A stretch of 64,000 nucleotides of DNA. Origin: Ferrovibrio sp965278975 (GTDB lineage: Bacteria > Pseudomonadota > Alphaproteobacteria > Ferrovibrionales > Ferrovibrionaceae). The position numbers were made by a program, and so were the translations under genes. The stretch is taken from NCBI RefSeq assembly GCF_965278975.1, contig NZ_OZ257126.1, positions 4,650,001 through 4,714,000 on the forward strand, read 5' to 3'. Positions within the stretch are counted from its first letter, which is position 1; each line of letters starts with the position of its first letter. The notes under the pieces were generated by a model, which made no database searches, was not told where the DNA came from, and saw only the letters and a list, made by a program, of their open reading frames with translations. This document shows positions 34,042 through 42,260 of the stretch, piece by piece.

Positions 34042-35205
34042 CTAGTTGAGCTGCTGCTCGGGGTTGGCATTGGCCTCGATGGTGGCGTTCAGCTTGTTCA
34101 GGAACACCTCGAACTGGTCCGAGCGCAGCTTCATGCCCGGCTTGTCCATCACATCGGTCTCGAAGATATAGTTGCAGTGATCCAGCGCGTTGACGCAGAA
34201 GCCCAGCGCCCAGAAGCGGTCATTGGCCTTGTTCAGGAAGTCGCGGAACGGCCCCGGGTCGTTGCGCTCCATGAACAGCGTGTGGCACTCGCGGTAGCTC
34301 TTGAAGATATTGATCGTGCTCCGCGTCAGACCCCGGATCTGCTCGATCGTGGTGCGCTTGTGCATGCTGTAGAGTTCTTTCATGTGGCCGACCATCGCCA
34401 GGTCATACGGATCGGAATCCGGCGAGGCGAGCCACTTGATGATCTCGGTCGAGCGGCGGATATTTTCCGAATACTTGTATTCGTAATACGCCACGCCCTT
34501 CCAGGCGGTGAGGATGCGGTTCGAGAGCGACTTGTCGATCTTGAACGATTCAATGAACATCTCGGCTTCCGCCGACTGCGCCTTCCACAGCGAATTGATG
34601 AAATCCGACAGCGAGCGCGAACGCTTCTCGATATAGCCCGGCGGAAACGCCTTGGTGATGATCGGGTAGACGTCGCGGGTGACGATGCTCTTGATATTGA
34701 GTTCTTCGACCTTGTCGAGACCGAGGAATTCCGCATCGATGCCGACGCGCGCTTCGTCGAACTTCACGCGCATCAGGAACGGATCGAGCGACGGGATATC
34801 GTCGAGCAGCGACAGCAATTCGAGGTCGCGCGCATTCTCCGGCGAGATGACGTCGAGATCGATGCCGATGAAATATTTCAGTTTGGCCGAGAAATCCTGC
34901 TCACGCAGATAGACGCCATGGCCGCCATCCTGCGGCAGGTTGGAGTCATACGGAAAATACAGGCAGGTCTCGACCGGGCGTTCTTTCTTGTTGCCGCCGC
35001 CATCGATGAATTCATCGATATCGGTCTCGAAATTCGGATACTTGAAGATGATCGCCTTGTTCAGGCGCGGGTTGTCGAAGAAATCCCGCCCGATCTTCTT
35101 CACCTTCTTGGGCACGTTGAACACCACGTTGGAACGATCCGACAGGATCTTTTCCAATAGCGGCGACATTGCCTTGCGGGAGGTTTTGCGGGGTTTCTTG
35201 GTCAT
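34042..35205 (-). CDS. Hypothetical protein, 387 residues
   Basis: A soluble protein without signal peptide or membrane helix. It starts with a Lys/Arg-rich tail (MTKKPRKTSRKAMSPLLEKI), has a Gly-Asn-Lys loop (IDGGGNKKERPVET), then mixed alpha/beta sequence with many aromatic and acidic residues and an Asn/Gln-rich end. Its base composition is slightly less GC-rich and its Lys/Asn content higher than most neighbours. I do not recognise a family. It stands alone, with 225 bp of AT-richer sequence upstream holding a GTGAC/GTCAC inverted repeat. Confidence 0.75.
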   Translation of the reverse strand: MTKKPRKTSRKAMSPLLEKILSDRSNVVFNVPKKVKKIGRDFFDNPRLNKAIIFKYPNFETDIDEFIDGGGNKKERPVETCLYFPYDSNLPQDGGHGVYLREQDFSAKLKYFIGIDLDVISPENARDLELLSLLDDIPSLDPFLMRVKFDEARVGIDAEFLGLDKVEELNIKSIVTRDVYPIITKAFPPGYIEKRSRSLSDFINSLWKAQSAEAEMFIESFKIDKSLSNRILTAWKGVAYYEYKYSENIRRSTEIIKWLASPDSDPYDLAMVGHMKELYSMHKRTTIEQIRGLTRSTINIFKSYRECHTLFMERNDPGPFRDFLNKANDRFWALGFCVNALDHCNYIFETDVMDKPGMKLRSDQFEVFLNKLNATIEANANPEQQLN

Positions 35206-35430
35206 CGCATTCTGCGGGCAGCAATCCGGTTCACGAGAAAATCAACGCAACTCAATTCTAGGTGACCTTGTGCTTATCAACTATATGGTCAACGCGGTCA
35301 ATACGCGAATTATCTATGAATCACAGGCATTAATGTCAAATTGTGACACCGGCGTCACCTGCCTGTTTTGCAGGCGTTTCAGAAACTTACAGACAGGCGG
35401 CGGGCGGGCCGGAGCTTATTTCCTCTCGCC

Positions 35431-36636
35431 CTAATCCACCTGATACAGCAGCCACTTGAGATACGCGCTTTCCGGCAGATGCGGATGCACCGGATGATCC
35501 GGACCGGCACCGCCCTGCGCCAGCAGCCTGCCCTCGCGTCCAGAAGCGGTTAACCCCGCCGCGACCTCCTTGGCAAATACCTCACCGGGCAGCAGATGGG
35601 CACAGCAGGCTACGAACCAGTAGCCCCCTGGTGTTACGAGTGGAGCCGCCAACCGTGCCAACTTCCGGTAGGCCCGGCTGCCGGGTCCCAGGTCCTTGCG
35701 GCTTTTGACGAAGTTGGGCGGGTCGGTGACAACCAGGTCGAAACGCTCGCCGGCAGCGCCCAGGCTTTCCAGCTTTTCGAAGGCATCGGCTTTCTCGAAG
35801 CGGCAGCTGGCGGCCAGGCCATTCGCTGCCGCCGCCTGGCCGGCAAGCTGGATGGCGAGTTCGGAGCGATCGACGCCGAGCACGCTGGCGGCTCCCTTGC
35901 CGTTCACACCCCTGGCCGCGCGCAGGGCGAAGGCGCCGGTATGGCAGTAGCAGTCGAGCACGCGGGCACCCGCCGCAAGCTGGGCGATAAGGTCGCGGGC
36001 GAAGCGCAGATCGAAATACCAGCCGGTCTTCTGCCCCTCCAGCGGATCGAGCGCGAAGCGCACGCCGCCTTCCTCCACCATGGGCGCCGGATCAAGGCTG
36101 CCATGAGCCAGCGCGATGCTCTCGCCCAAGCCTTCGAGACGGCGCACCGGGCTGTCGTTGCGCAGCACGATGGCGCGCGGCTTGAAGGTTGCCTGCACGG
36201 CTTCAAGCAGCAGCGGCGTCAGTCGCTCGGCACCGGCCGTGTTTGCCTGCACAACAAACGAATCGGCAAAGCGATCAATGATGATTCCAGGCAACCCGTC
36301 GCCTTCGGCATGTATCAGCCGGTAATACGGTTGCGAGAAGAAATGCTGCCGCCGCGTTTCAGCCGCCGTCAGTTTGTCGGACAAAAAACGTGCATCAATT
36401 CGCGTCTCGATATCTCTAGAGAACAATCGCACCGCAATTAGAGAATGCAGGTTGAAACTGCCAACACCTAAACCGCCGCCATGAGCGTCGTAGACACGAA
36501 CCATCTCACCCGGCGGTAGCGTTTTGGCCGCAGCATCAAGAGTCAGTTCGTTCGCGTAGATCCACGGATGGCCGCTACGAATGCGGCGATCTTCGCGTGG
36601 TTGCACGCGCAGGACGGGCATACTCGATACAGGCAT
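35431..36636 (-). CDS. rlmI: Class I SAM-dependent rRNA methyltransferase, RlmI family
   Basis: 23S rRNA m5C1962 methyltransferase family, 401 residues. An N-terminal PUA domain (VLRVQPREDRRIRSGHPWIY) is followed by an RlmI-like linker domain and a Rossmann methyltransferase domain with VLDCYCHTGAFALRAARG (SAM binding) and VVTDPPNFVKSRKD (catalytic DPPNF). The ATG at 36636 has AGGGG eight bases upstream and is preferred over the ATG two codons earlier and over further upstream frame. It is divergent from the HIT gene with 73 bp between. Confidence 0.9.
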   Translation of the reverse strand: MPVSSMPVLRVQPREDRRIRSGHPWIYANELTLDAAAKTLPPGEMVRVYDAHGGGLGVGSFNLHSLIAVRLFSRDIETRIDARFLSDKLTAAETRRQHFFSQPYYRLIHAEGDGLPGIIIDRFADSFVVQANTAGAERLTPLLLEAVQATFKPRAIVLRNDSPVRRLEGLGESIALAHGSLDPAPMVEEGGVRFALDPLEGQKTGWYFDLRFARDLIAQLAAGARVLDCYCHTGAFALRAARGVNGKGAASVLGVDRSELAIQLAGQAAAANGLAASCRFEKADAFEKLESLGAAGERFDLVVTDPPNFVKSRKDLGPGSRAYRKLARLAAPLVTPGGYWFVACCAHLLPGEVFAKEVAAGLTASGREGRLLAQGGAGPDHPVHPHLPESAYLKWLLYQVD

Positions 36637-36709
36637 GGACATTTCCCCTGCAAATGCGTTATCCAGCCGAGGCGATACTCGATAAACAACGATAAAGCGA
36701 GAAGTTTCG

Positions 36710-37120
36710 ATGTTCCAACTGCATGACCAGCTTCGCCGCGACACATTGCCGATTTGTCGCATGAAGCTCTGTCTGGTCCAGCTCATGAACGATAATCAGT
36801 TTCCCTGGCTGGTGCTGGTCCCCGCAGTGGAAAACATGGTCGAGATCGCCGATCTCAACGAAAAACAGCGCAAGCTTCTGATCAATGAAATCGCTCAGGC
36901 ACAGCGGGTTCTCAAAAGCGTGTTCGAGCCGCAGAAAATGAATGTCGGCGCGCTCGGCAATCAGGTCTCGCAGCTGCATGTGCATGTCATCGGCCGCTTC
37001 CACAACGATCCGGCCTGGCCGCAGCCGATCTGGGGCAAGGTGGCGCCAAAGGCCTATGACCCGTCGGCCCTGCGCGGTATCATCGCCAAACTGCAGAACG
37101 CCTTCATCTCCCGTATCTGA
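36710..37120 (+). CDS. HIT domain protein
   Basis: Histidine-triad nucleotide hydrolase-like protein of 136 residues. The motif reads QLHVHVIGR, so the first His of the HxHxH triad is Gln while the central nucleophilic His and the third His remain; the same Q-variant occurs in a bacterial HIT subgroup. Substrates of the family are dinucleoside polyphosphates and nucleoside phosphoramidates. It is followed after 11 bp by the SemiSWEET gene. Confidence 0.88.
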   Translation: MFQLHDQLRRDTLPICRMKLCLVQLMNDNQFPWLVLVPAVENMVEIADLNEKQRKLLINEIAQAQRVLKSVFEPQKMNVGALGNQVSQLHVHVIGRFHNDPAWPQPIWGKVAPKAYDPSALRGIIAKLQNAFISRI

Positions 37121-37131
37121 CTCCGATCTCC

Positions 37132-37413
37132 ATGCTCTCTGCCGAGGCTACCGACTGGGTTGAAATAACCGGCCTGGTAGCAGGTTTCCTCACCACGGCT
37201 GCCTACCTGCCGCAAGTGCTGAAAGTGTGGCGCAGCCGTTCCGCCCGCGATGTCTCACTCGGGATGTTCAGCCTGATGGTGGTGGGCCTGGCGCTGTGGC
37301 TCGCCTATGGCCTGATGATCGGCTCGCTGGCACTGATCCTGTCCAATATCATCACCCTGATACTTGCCGGATTGGTGCTGATCGGCAAATTGCGTTTCGA
37401 CCGCAAGGCCTGA
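37132..37413 (+). CDS. SemiSWEET family sugar transporter (PQ-loop protein)
   Basis: 93 residues with three membrane helices (about 10-28, 38-60, 64-84) and a PQ motif AAYLPQVLKVWRSRSARDVS in the first helix-loop. SemiSWEETs are half-transporters that dimerise to move sugars across the inner membrane. The length is typical. It lies 17 bp before the orphan TAXI binding protein gene. Confidence 0.9.
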   Translation: MLSAEATDWVEITGLVAGFLTTAAYLPQVLKVWRSRSARDVSLGMFSLMVVGLALWLAYGLMIGSLALILSNIITLILAGLVLIGKLRFDRKA

Positions 37414-37430
37414 TCGGGCTATAAAGGCGC

Positions 37431-38447
37431 ATGCGCCGCCGCGACCTGCTGCTTTCTCCCCTCGCCCTTGCCGCCTCCACCATCGCCGGAGCGGCACCCG
37501 CGCGCACGGCCGCCGACGACCTGCGCTTCTTCCGCATCCTCACCGGCTCGGCCGCCGCCACCGCCTTTCCCATCGGCACCCTGGTCGCCTCGGCGATTTC
37601 CAATCCCGCCGGCAGCCGGCCCTGCGACCGCGGCGGCTCCTGCGGCGTGCCCGGCCTGATCGCCGTGGCGCTGACCAGCGCCGGATCGGTGGCCAACCTG
37701 GCCGCCATCGCCAATGAATCAATTGAAAGCGGCTTCGCCCAGGCCGATCTGGTCTATTCGGCGTATAACGGCGAAGGCTTCTACTTCCGCCGCACGCGGT
37801 TTCCGAATCTGCGGGTAATCGCCAATCTCTATCCCGAGACCGTGCATCTGGTGGCAAGGCGCGGCAGCGGCATCCAGGATATCCGCGATCTGGTGGGCAA
37901 GACCGTGTCCATCGACCGCGCCGGTTCCGGCACCCGCTTCAATGCCGAGATCATCCTCAATGCCTATGGCGTGCGGCTGAGCCAGATCAAGGTGGCCGAA
38001 CTCGATCCCGGCGAGGCCAGCGACCGGCTGACGCGCGGCGAGATCGATGCCTTCTTCGTCGTTGCCGCCTACCCGGCGCAGATCGTTGCCGACCTCACGG
38101 AGAAACAGGGTGCCACCGTGGTACCGCTGGCCGCCCGCGCCATCGAAGCGGCGCTGAAGCGCCATCGCTTCTTCAGCCGCGAAGTGATCCCGGCCAATTC
38201 CTATGCCGGCGTGCCGGAAACCGAAACCCTCAGCATCGGCATGCAATGGGTGGTAGCGGAATCCGCCGATGCCGGGCTGGTCTACGATCTGGTTGCGGCG
38301 CTGTGGCAGCCGGCCAGCCGCAAGATCCTGGATGGCGGCCATGTGAAGGCGCAGCAGATCCGCCGCGAGACCGCGTTAAGCGGCATCTCGACGCCGCTGC
38401 ATTTCGGCGCCGAACGCTATTACCGCGAAGCCGGCCTGCTTAGTTAG
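37431..38447 (+). CDS. TAXI family solute-binding protein without adjacent permease
   Basis: 338 residues. An N-terminal MRRRDLLLSPLALAASTIAG looks like a short Tat/Sec signal. FRILTGSAAATAFPIGTLVA is the TAXI ligand region, and VSIDRAGSGTRFNAEIILNAYG follows the hinge. A short insertion with two Cys (SRPCDRGGSCGVPG) near residue 60 is unusual and may form a disulfide. No TRAP permease gene is adjacent; the fused permease at 22-24 kb is 13 kb away and has its own binding protein. It overlaps the convergent GST gene by 8 bp. Confidence 0.85.
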   Translation: MRRRDLLLSPLALAASTIAGAAPARTAADDLRFFRILTGSAAATAFPIGTLVASAISNPAGSRPCDRGGSCGVPGLIAVALTSAGSVANLAAIANESIESGFAQADLVYSAYNGEGFYFRRTRFPNLRVIANLYPETVHLVARRGSGIQDIRDLVGKTVSIDRAGSGTRFNAEIILNAYGVRLSQIKVAELDPGEASDRLTRGEIDAFFVVAAYPAQIVADLTEKQGATVVPLAARAIEAALKRHRFFSREVIPANSYAGVPETETLSIGMQWVVAESADAGLVYDLVAALWQPASRKILDGGHVKAQQIRRETALSGISTPLHFGAERYYREAGLLS

Positions 38448-39087
38448 TATTTTCGAGCGGCGTTTCCTGCCCCGCAGCCTGGCACCATTCGCGCATCGCC
38501 GGATGCGCCAGCACGGCATCGCTATAGGCCTGGCTCACCGGATCGAGCGCGATGCCATAGGTGCGCAAGCGGGTGACCACCGGCGCATACATGCAATCGG
38601 CAATACCGAAGCCGCCAAACAGGAATTCCCCTCTGCCCTGGCCAAAGCTGGCCCGGCAATCGCGCCAGATTTCCTGTATCCGTGCCGCATCGGCCTTGGC
38701 TTCCGCCGTGCCCTGATCGGGGAAGCGGCGCGCGATATCCATGCTGTAATCACGCCGCAGCGCCATGAAGCCTGAATGCATTTCCGCCGAGACGGCGCGG
38801 GCAACGGCACGGGCGCCGGCATCCTGCGGCCACAGCCCGGCCTGCGGCGCGCGCTCGGCAACGTATTCGCAGATTGCCAGCGAGTCCCACACCTTCACCG
38901 CGCCATCGATCAGCAGCGGCAGCTTGCCCGAGGGCGAATAGCGCAGGATCTCGGCCTTGGTCTCGGGCCGGCGCAGGCCGATCAGGCGTTCCTCGAAGGC
39001 CAGGCCGGCGGCTTTCAGCGCCAGCCAGGGCCGCAGGCTCCAGGAGGAATGGTTCTTGTTGCCGATCACCAGGATGGGGCTGGTCAT
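38440..39087 (-). CDS. Glutathione S-transferase family protein
   Basis: 215 residues with an N-terminal thioredoxin-like domain (LVIGNKNHSSWSLRPWLALK, PSGKLPLLIDGAVKVWDSLAI) and an all-alpha C-terminal domain. The Ser in HSSWSLRP is the likely glutathione-activating residue, and LPLLI/VWDSLAI bind the glutathione gamma-glutamyl part. The substrate is unknown. It is divergent from the M17 peptidase gene. Confidence 0.9.
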   Translation of the reverse strand: MTSPILVIGNKNHSSWSLRPWLALKAAGLAFEERLIGLRRPETKAEILRYSPSGKLPLLIDGAVKVWDSLAICEYVAERAPQAGLWPQDAGARAVARAVSAEMHSGFMALRRDYSMDIARRFPDQGTAEAKADAARIQEIWRDCRASFGQGRGEFLFGGFGIADCMYAPVVTRLRTYGIALDPVSQAYSDAVLAHPAMREWCQAAGQETPLENTN

Positions 39088-39167
39088 TGTGCCGTGTCTC
39101 CGCCTTTTGCCGTGTTGCTGACCGGCTTATAAATTGCTGAGCCCGTAAAGCCAACCTGGAGTCTGCC

Positions 39168-40571
39168 GTGAAGCCGCCCGCCTTGAAGCTGCCCTTTGCC
39201 GAGACCAGCGCCAAAGCCCTGCCGATCCGCAGCTTCACCGCCGCGCAATGGGGCAAGGACAGCCGCCGCGAGCCGGCCGCCACCCGCGCCTGGGCCGAAG
39301 CTCAGGGTTTTGCCGCCAAGCCTGGCCAGGTGCTGCTGCTGCCCGATGCCGCAGGCAGACCCCGCGCCGTGCTGGCCGGACTGCCGGAACAGGCCGACCT
39401 GTGGAGCTATGCGGCCCTAGCCGCCGCGCTGCCGGAAGGCGATTACCGGCTCGATTTCCAGCCCGCCAATGCCGATGATGCAGCACTCGGCTGGGCACTG
39501 GCCGGCTACCGCTTCGACCGCTACCGCAAGACCCAGGCCACATCGGGCGCCAAGCCGCTGGCGCGGCTGGTCCTGCCCAAGGCCGCGAACAAGGCCCGGG
39601 TGCAGGCGATCTACGAAGCCATGGCGCTGGCGCGCGACCTGATCACCACGCCGAGCAACGATCTCGGGCCGGCCGAACTGGCCGCAGCGGCCCAGAGCGT
39701 GGCGAAGCGTTTCAAGGCGCAATGCCGGGTGATCACCGGCGAGCAGCTGCTGAAGCAGAATTATCCGCTGATACATATGGTGGGCCGCGCCGCAGCGCCG
39801 CAGCGCCAGCCACGCCTGATCGACATCACCTGGGGCAGCCCGAAGGCGCCGAAGGTGACGCTGGTCGGCAAGGGCGTGTGTTTCGACAGCGGCGGCCTGG
39901 ATATCAAGCCGCCCGCCGGCATGCTGATGATGAAGAAGGATATGGGCGGCGCCGCGATCATGCTGGGGCTGGCACAGGCGATCATGGCACTGAAGCTGCC
40001 GATCCGGCTGCGGCTGCTGATCCCGGCGGTGGAAAACGCGATTTCCGCCGATGCCTTCCGCCCCGGCGATGTGTGCAGGAGCCGCAAGGGCCTCACCGTC
40101 GAGATCGGCAACACCGATGCCGAAGGCCGCCTGATTCTGGCCGATGCCCTGGCCGAAGCGGATGGCGAGAAGCCGGAACTGCTGCTGAATGCCGCCACGC
40201 TGACCGGCGCCGCGCGCGTGGCGCTCGGGCCCGACCTGCCGGCCTTGTTCAGCACCGATGACGCGCTGGCCGATGCGCTGCTGGCGGCGGGCCGCGTCAC
40301 CGGCGACCCGTTCTGGCGCCTGCCGCTGCACAGCCCCTATCGCGACTACCTCGACAGCAAGGTGGCGGATATCAACAATGCCGGCGATACGCCGTTCGCC
40401 GGCTCTATCACCGCCGCCCTGTTCCTGCGCGATTTCGTCAGCAACACCAAGGCCTGGGCCCATCTCGACGTCTATGCCTGGACGGCGCGCCCGCGCCCCG
40501 GCCGGCCGGCCGGCGGCGAGGCCATGGGGCTGCGCGCCCTGTTGCACATACTGGAACAGCGTTACCGCTGA
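39168..40571 (+). CDS. M17 family leucyl aminopeptidase
   Basis: Two-metal aminopeptidase of 467 residues. The metal-binding and catalytic regions are visible: VTLVGKGVCFDSGGLDIKP (Lys and Asp ligands), MKKDMGGAA and the family signature NTDAEGRLILADAL. The start is a GTG at 39168 preceded by GGAGTC; no closer ATG begins the N-terminal domain. It is slightly shorter than PepA and resembles the PepB-like alphaproteobacterial form. It probably degrades cytoplasmic peptides. Confidence 0.93.
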   Translation: MKPPALKLPFAETSAKALPIRSFTAAQWGKDSRREPAATRAWAEAQGFAAKPGQVLLLPDAAGRPRAVLAGLPEQADLWSYAALAAALPEGDYRLDFQPANADDAALGWALAGYRFDRYRKTQATSGAKPLARLVLPKAANKARVQAIYEAMALARDLITTPSNDLGPAELAAAAQSVAKRFKAQCRVITGEQLLKQNYPLIHMVGRAAAPQRQPRLIDITWGSPKAPKVTLVGKGVCFDSGGLDIKPPAGMLMMKKDMGGAAIMLGLAQAIMALKLPIRLRLLIPAVENAISADAFRPGDVCRSRKGLTVEIGNTDAEGRLILADALAEADGEKPELLLNAATLTGAARVALGPDLPALFSTDDALADALLAAGRVTGDPFWRLPLHSPYRDYLDSKVADINNAGDTPFAGSITAALFLRDFVSNTKAWAHLDVYAWTARPRPGRPAGGEAMGLRALLHILEQRYR

Positions 40572-40933
40572 TTCATCTCGTTTTTTTGGCTTTTCCGTGC
40601 CCGGCAGCGACCACAGGGCGTGTTAAATCATGCCCTTACGGAAGCATATCAAAAAAGGATATATAAGTATTTAGTATGTATTTATAGGAAATATTAGACA
40701 GGAAAAGTTTGTTCTAGTTGAGCAATACGACTTGCATTCTAAGCAAACCGATATAAACGTGAATAATACTTATCAATAGTAAGTATATCGCGGCACTCAA
40801 CTATCACTGGGAGAGGAAGTTTCCCCAAATGTGCCCCACGTCTCGCGGGAAAGTTCCATGAGCGTTGCTCTGGTTGGCGTTGAATGCCCTGTACGGCTTG
40901 CCGGCCGGGCCAGTCCGATAAGGAAGAAGCCGC
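40572..40933. other. AT-rich intergenic region upstream of an HTH gene
   Basis: 362 bp without a gene. Positions 40640-40790 are markedly AT-rich against the GC-rich background and contain a 7-bp inverted repeat ATACTTA/TAAGTAT at 40766-40786. The low GC could reflect a strong promoter region, nucleoid-protein binding or horizontal origin. No mobile-element gene is present. Confidence 0.6.
40766..40786. promoter_or_regulatory. Inverted repeat upstream of the XRE gene
   Basis: ATACTTA at 40766-40772 and TAAGTAT at 40780-40786 are perfect inverted copies around a 7-bp centre, 150 bp before the XRE start. It is a candidate operator for the HTH protein encoded downstream. Confidence 0.4.
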
Positions 40934-41440
40934 ATGAAACGTAAGTCTTCTGGCGTGCCGCATCCGATGGATGTCCATGTTGGCAAACGTTTGCGCGCCG
41001 CCAGGCTGCTCGCCGGTTTCAGTCAGAGCCGGCTTGGCAATCATGTCGGCCTCACCTTCCAGCAGATCCAGAAATACGAAAAGGGCATGAACCGCATCGG
41101 CGCCAGCCGGTTGCAGCAATTCGCTCAACTGCTGAATGTGCCGCCGGGCTATTTCTTCGAGCAGTTGAATGAGGCCCATGCCTCGAATGCTGCACTCAAC
41201 AGCAATGGCGCGAATGCCGTATTCCCGCAGCGGATGCCTGAACCGCTGGCGCCAACCAGTGTGCCTGGCTTCGCCGAAGTAGCCGCGATTCTTGATGGCC
41301 GCCAGGACGATGGCGGCAGCAGTCACCGCCAGGCGGTGGAACTGCTGCAGCATTTTGGCCGCATCCGGGATGGCGCCTTGCGGGCCAGCATCCTGCATCT
41401 GGTCCGAACCGCCGCCAGCGCCTACAGCAACATCTCTTGA
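40934..41440 (+). CDS. XRE family HTH transcriptional regulator
   Basis: 168 residues with an N-terminal Cro/C1-type HTH (VGKRLRAARLLAGFSQSRLG, then NHVGLTFQQIQKYEKGMNRI) and a C-terminal region without a recognised domain. The HTH is the kind seen in many alphaproteobacterial regulators of unknown target. It sits downstream of the AT-rich gap and 116 bp before a second HTH gene on the same strand, with which it may be co-transcribed. Confidence 0.9.
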   Translation: MKRKSSGVPHPMDVHVGKRLRAARLLAGFSQSRLGNHVGLTFQQIQKYEKGMNRIGASRLQQFAQLLNVPPGYFFEQLNEAHASNAALNSNGANAVFPQRMPEPLAPTSVPGFAEVAAILDGRQDDGGSSHRQAVELLQHFGRIRDGALRASILHLVRTAASAYSNIS

Positions 41441-41556
41441 TAGGATTGCAAAAATTTAACACGCCTCAATAGCGATAAAAAAATGATCGCGGGATAACTA
41501 GGCCCTGGCATACACCCCCAGATTGCGGTTAACTATAACTCCCGGGGGTAATCAGA

Positions 41557-42249
41557 ATGAGCCCCCAAAGACTGAATAGGCTGACAAGCATGCGCAAAAT
41601 CGTCGCAGAGAAACTGCGCACCGGAGTTCAAGGCCGCTGCAACCTCCTGAGCCTGTCGCTGGCCAATCTGGCGCAATCCATCAACCGTGATCCTACAACC
41701 GTGCGTGCCTGGATGCGCGGCGTGAACCGCATCACTCTTGAGGATGCGGTGATCCTCGACAGTTTCTTCGCCCGCCAGGGACTGCCGGGTCTGCTCGATG
41801 AGATGCGCACGGATTCCAGCACTGCCTCCTGGCAGGCCGAGGAACTGCCTTTGCAGAGCCTGCCGGCGCAATTCGCCGATATCGCCCAGGCCTTGCGTGC
41901 CGAGATACGCCAGCCGGCGGTGCTGCTGGCCGCCCATGGGCTGCTGGAGCAATGCAGCATCCTGTTGCGTGCCGATGAGGCCGTGCTGCCACTGCATGTC
42001 GGCGCCAAGCTGCCGATGCGGCTGGGGCCGGATGTGTTCGGCCGCGACGTACGGCATATGAGCGATCAGGCCTATGGTGCGCTGATTCACCGCCAGGCGC
42101 GCGAATTGCTGCAACGTGACCGCCCGATGCTGCACCGGATTTCATCCGCCATCACCAGCTACCGCCGCCTCACCGTGCCAGTGAACAGCCGTTTCGTGAT
42201 CTCGCTGCCCTACGACATTAACGCCAAGAGCGAACTGGTGCTGGATTAG
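41557..42249 (+). CDS. HTH protein with unknown C-terminal domain
   Basis: 230 residues. The N-terminal third reads as an HTH (LANLAQSINRDPTTVRAWMR, then GVNRITLEDAVILDSFFARQ). The C-terminal 110 residues (LPLHVGAKLPMRLGPDVFGR, then VRHMSDQAYGALIHRQAREL) resemble the PAS-like sensor domains found in Rhodospirillales proteins, which is only a weak impression. A GGGGG run precedes the ATG at 41557; a second ATG lies at 41590. It follows the XRE gene and ends 12 bp before the convergent CoA-transferase gene. Confidence 0.7.
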   Translation: MSPQRLNRLTSMRKIVAEKLRTGVQGRCNLLSLSLANLAQSINRDPTTVRAWMRGVNRITLEDAVILDSFFARQGLPGLLDEMRTDSSTASWQAEELPLQSLPAQFADIAQALRAEIRQPAVLLAAHGLLEQCSILLRADEAVLPLHVGAKLPMRLGPDVFGRDVRHMSDQAYGALIHRQARELLQRDRPMLHRISSAITSYRRLTVPVNSRFVISLPYDINAKSELVLD

Positions 42250-42260
42250 CCAGCACCAGA

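Noticed and set aside
40572..42249. Prophage or genomic island
   Set aside because: Apart from AT-rich sequence and HTH genes there is no integrase, attachment repeat, phage gene or tRNA junction.
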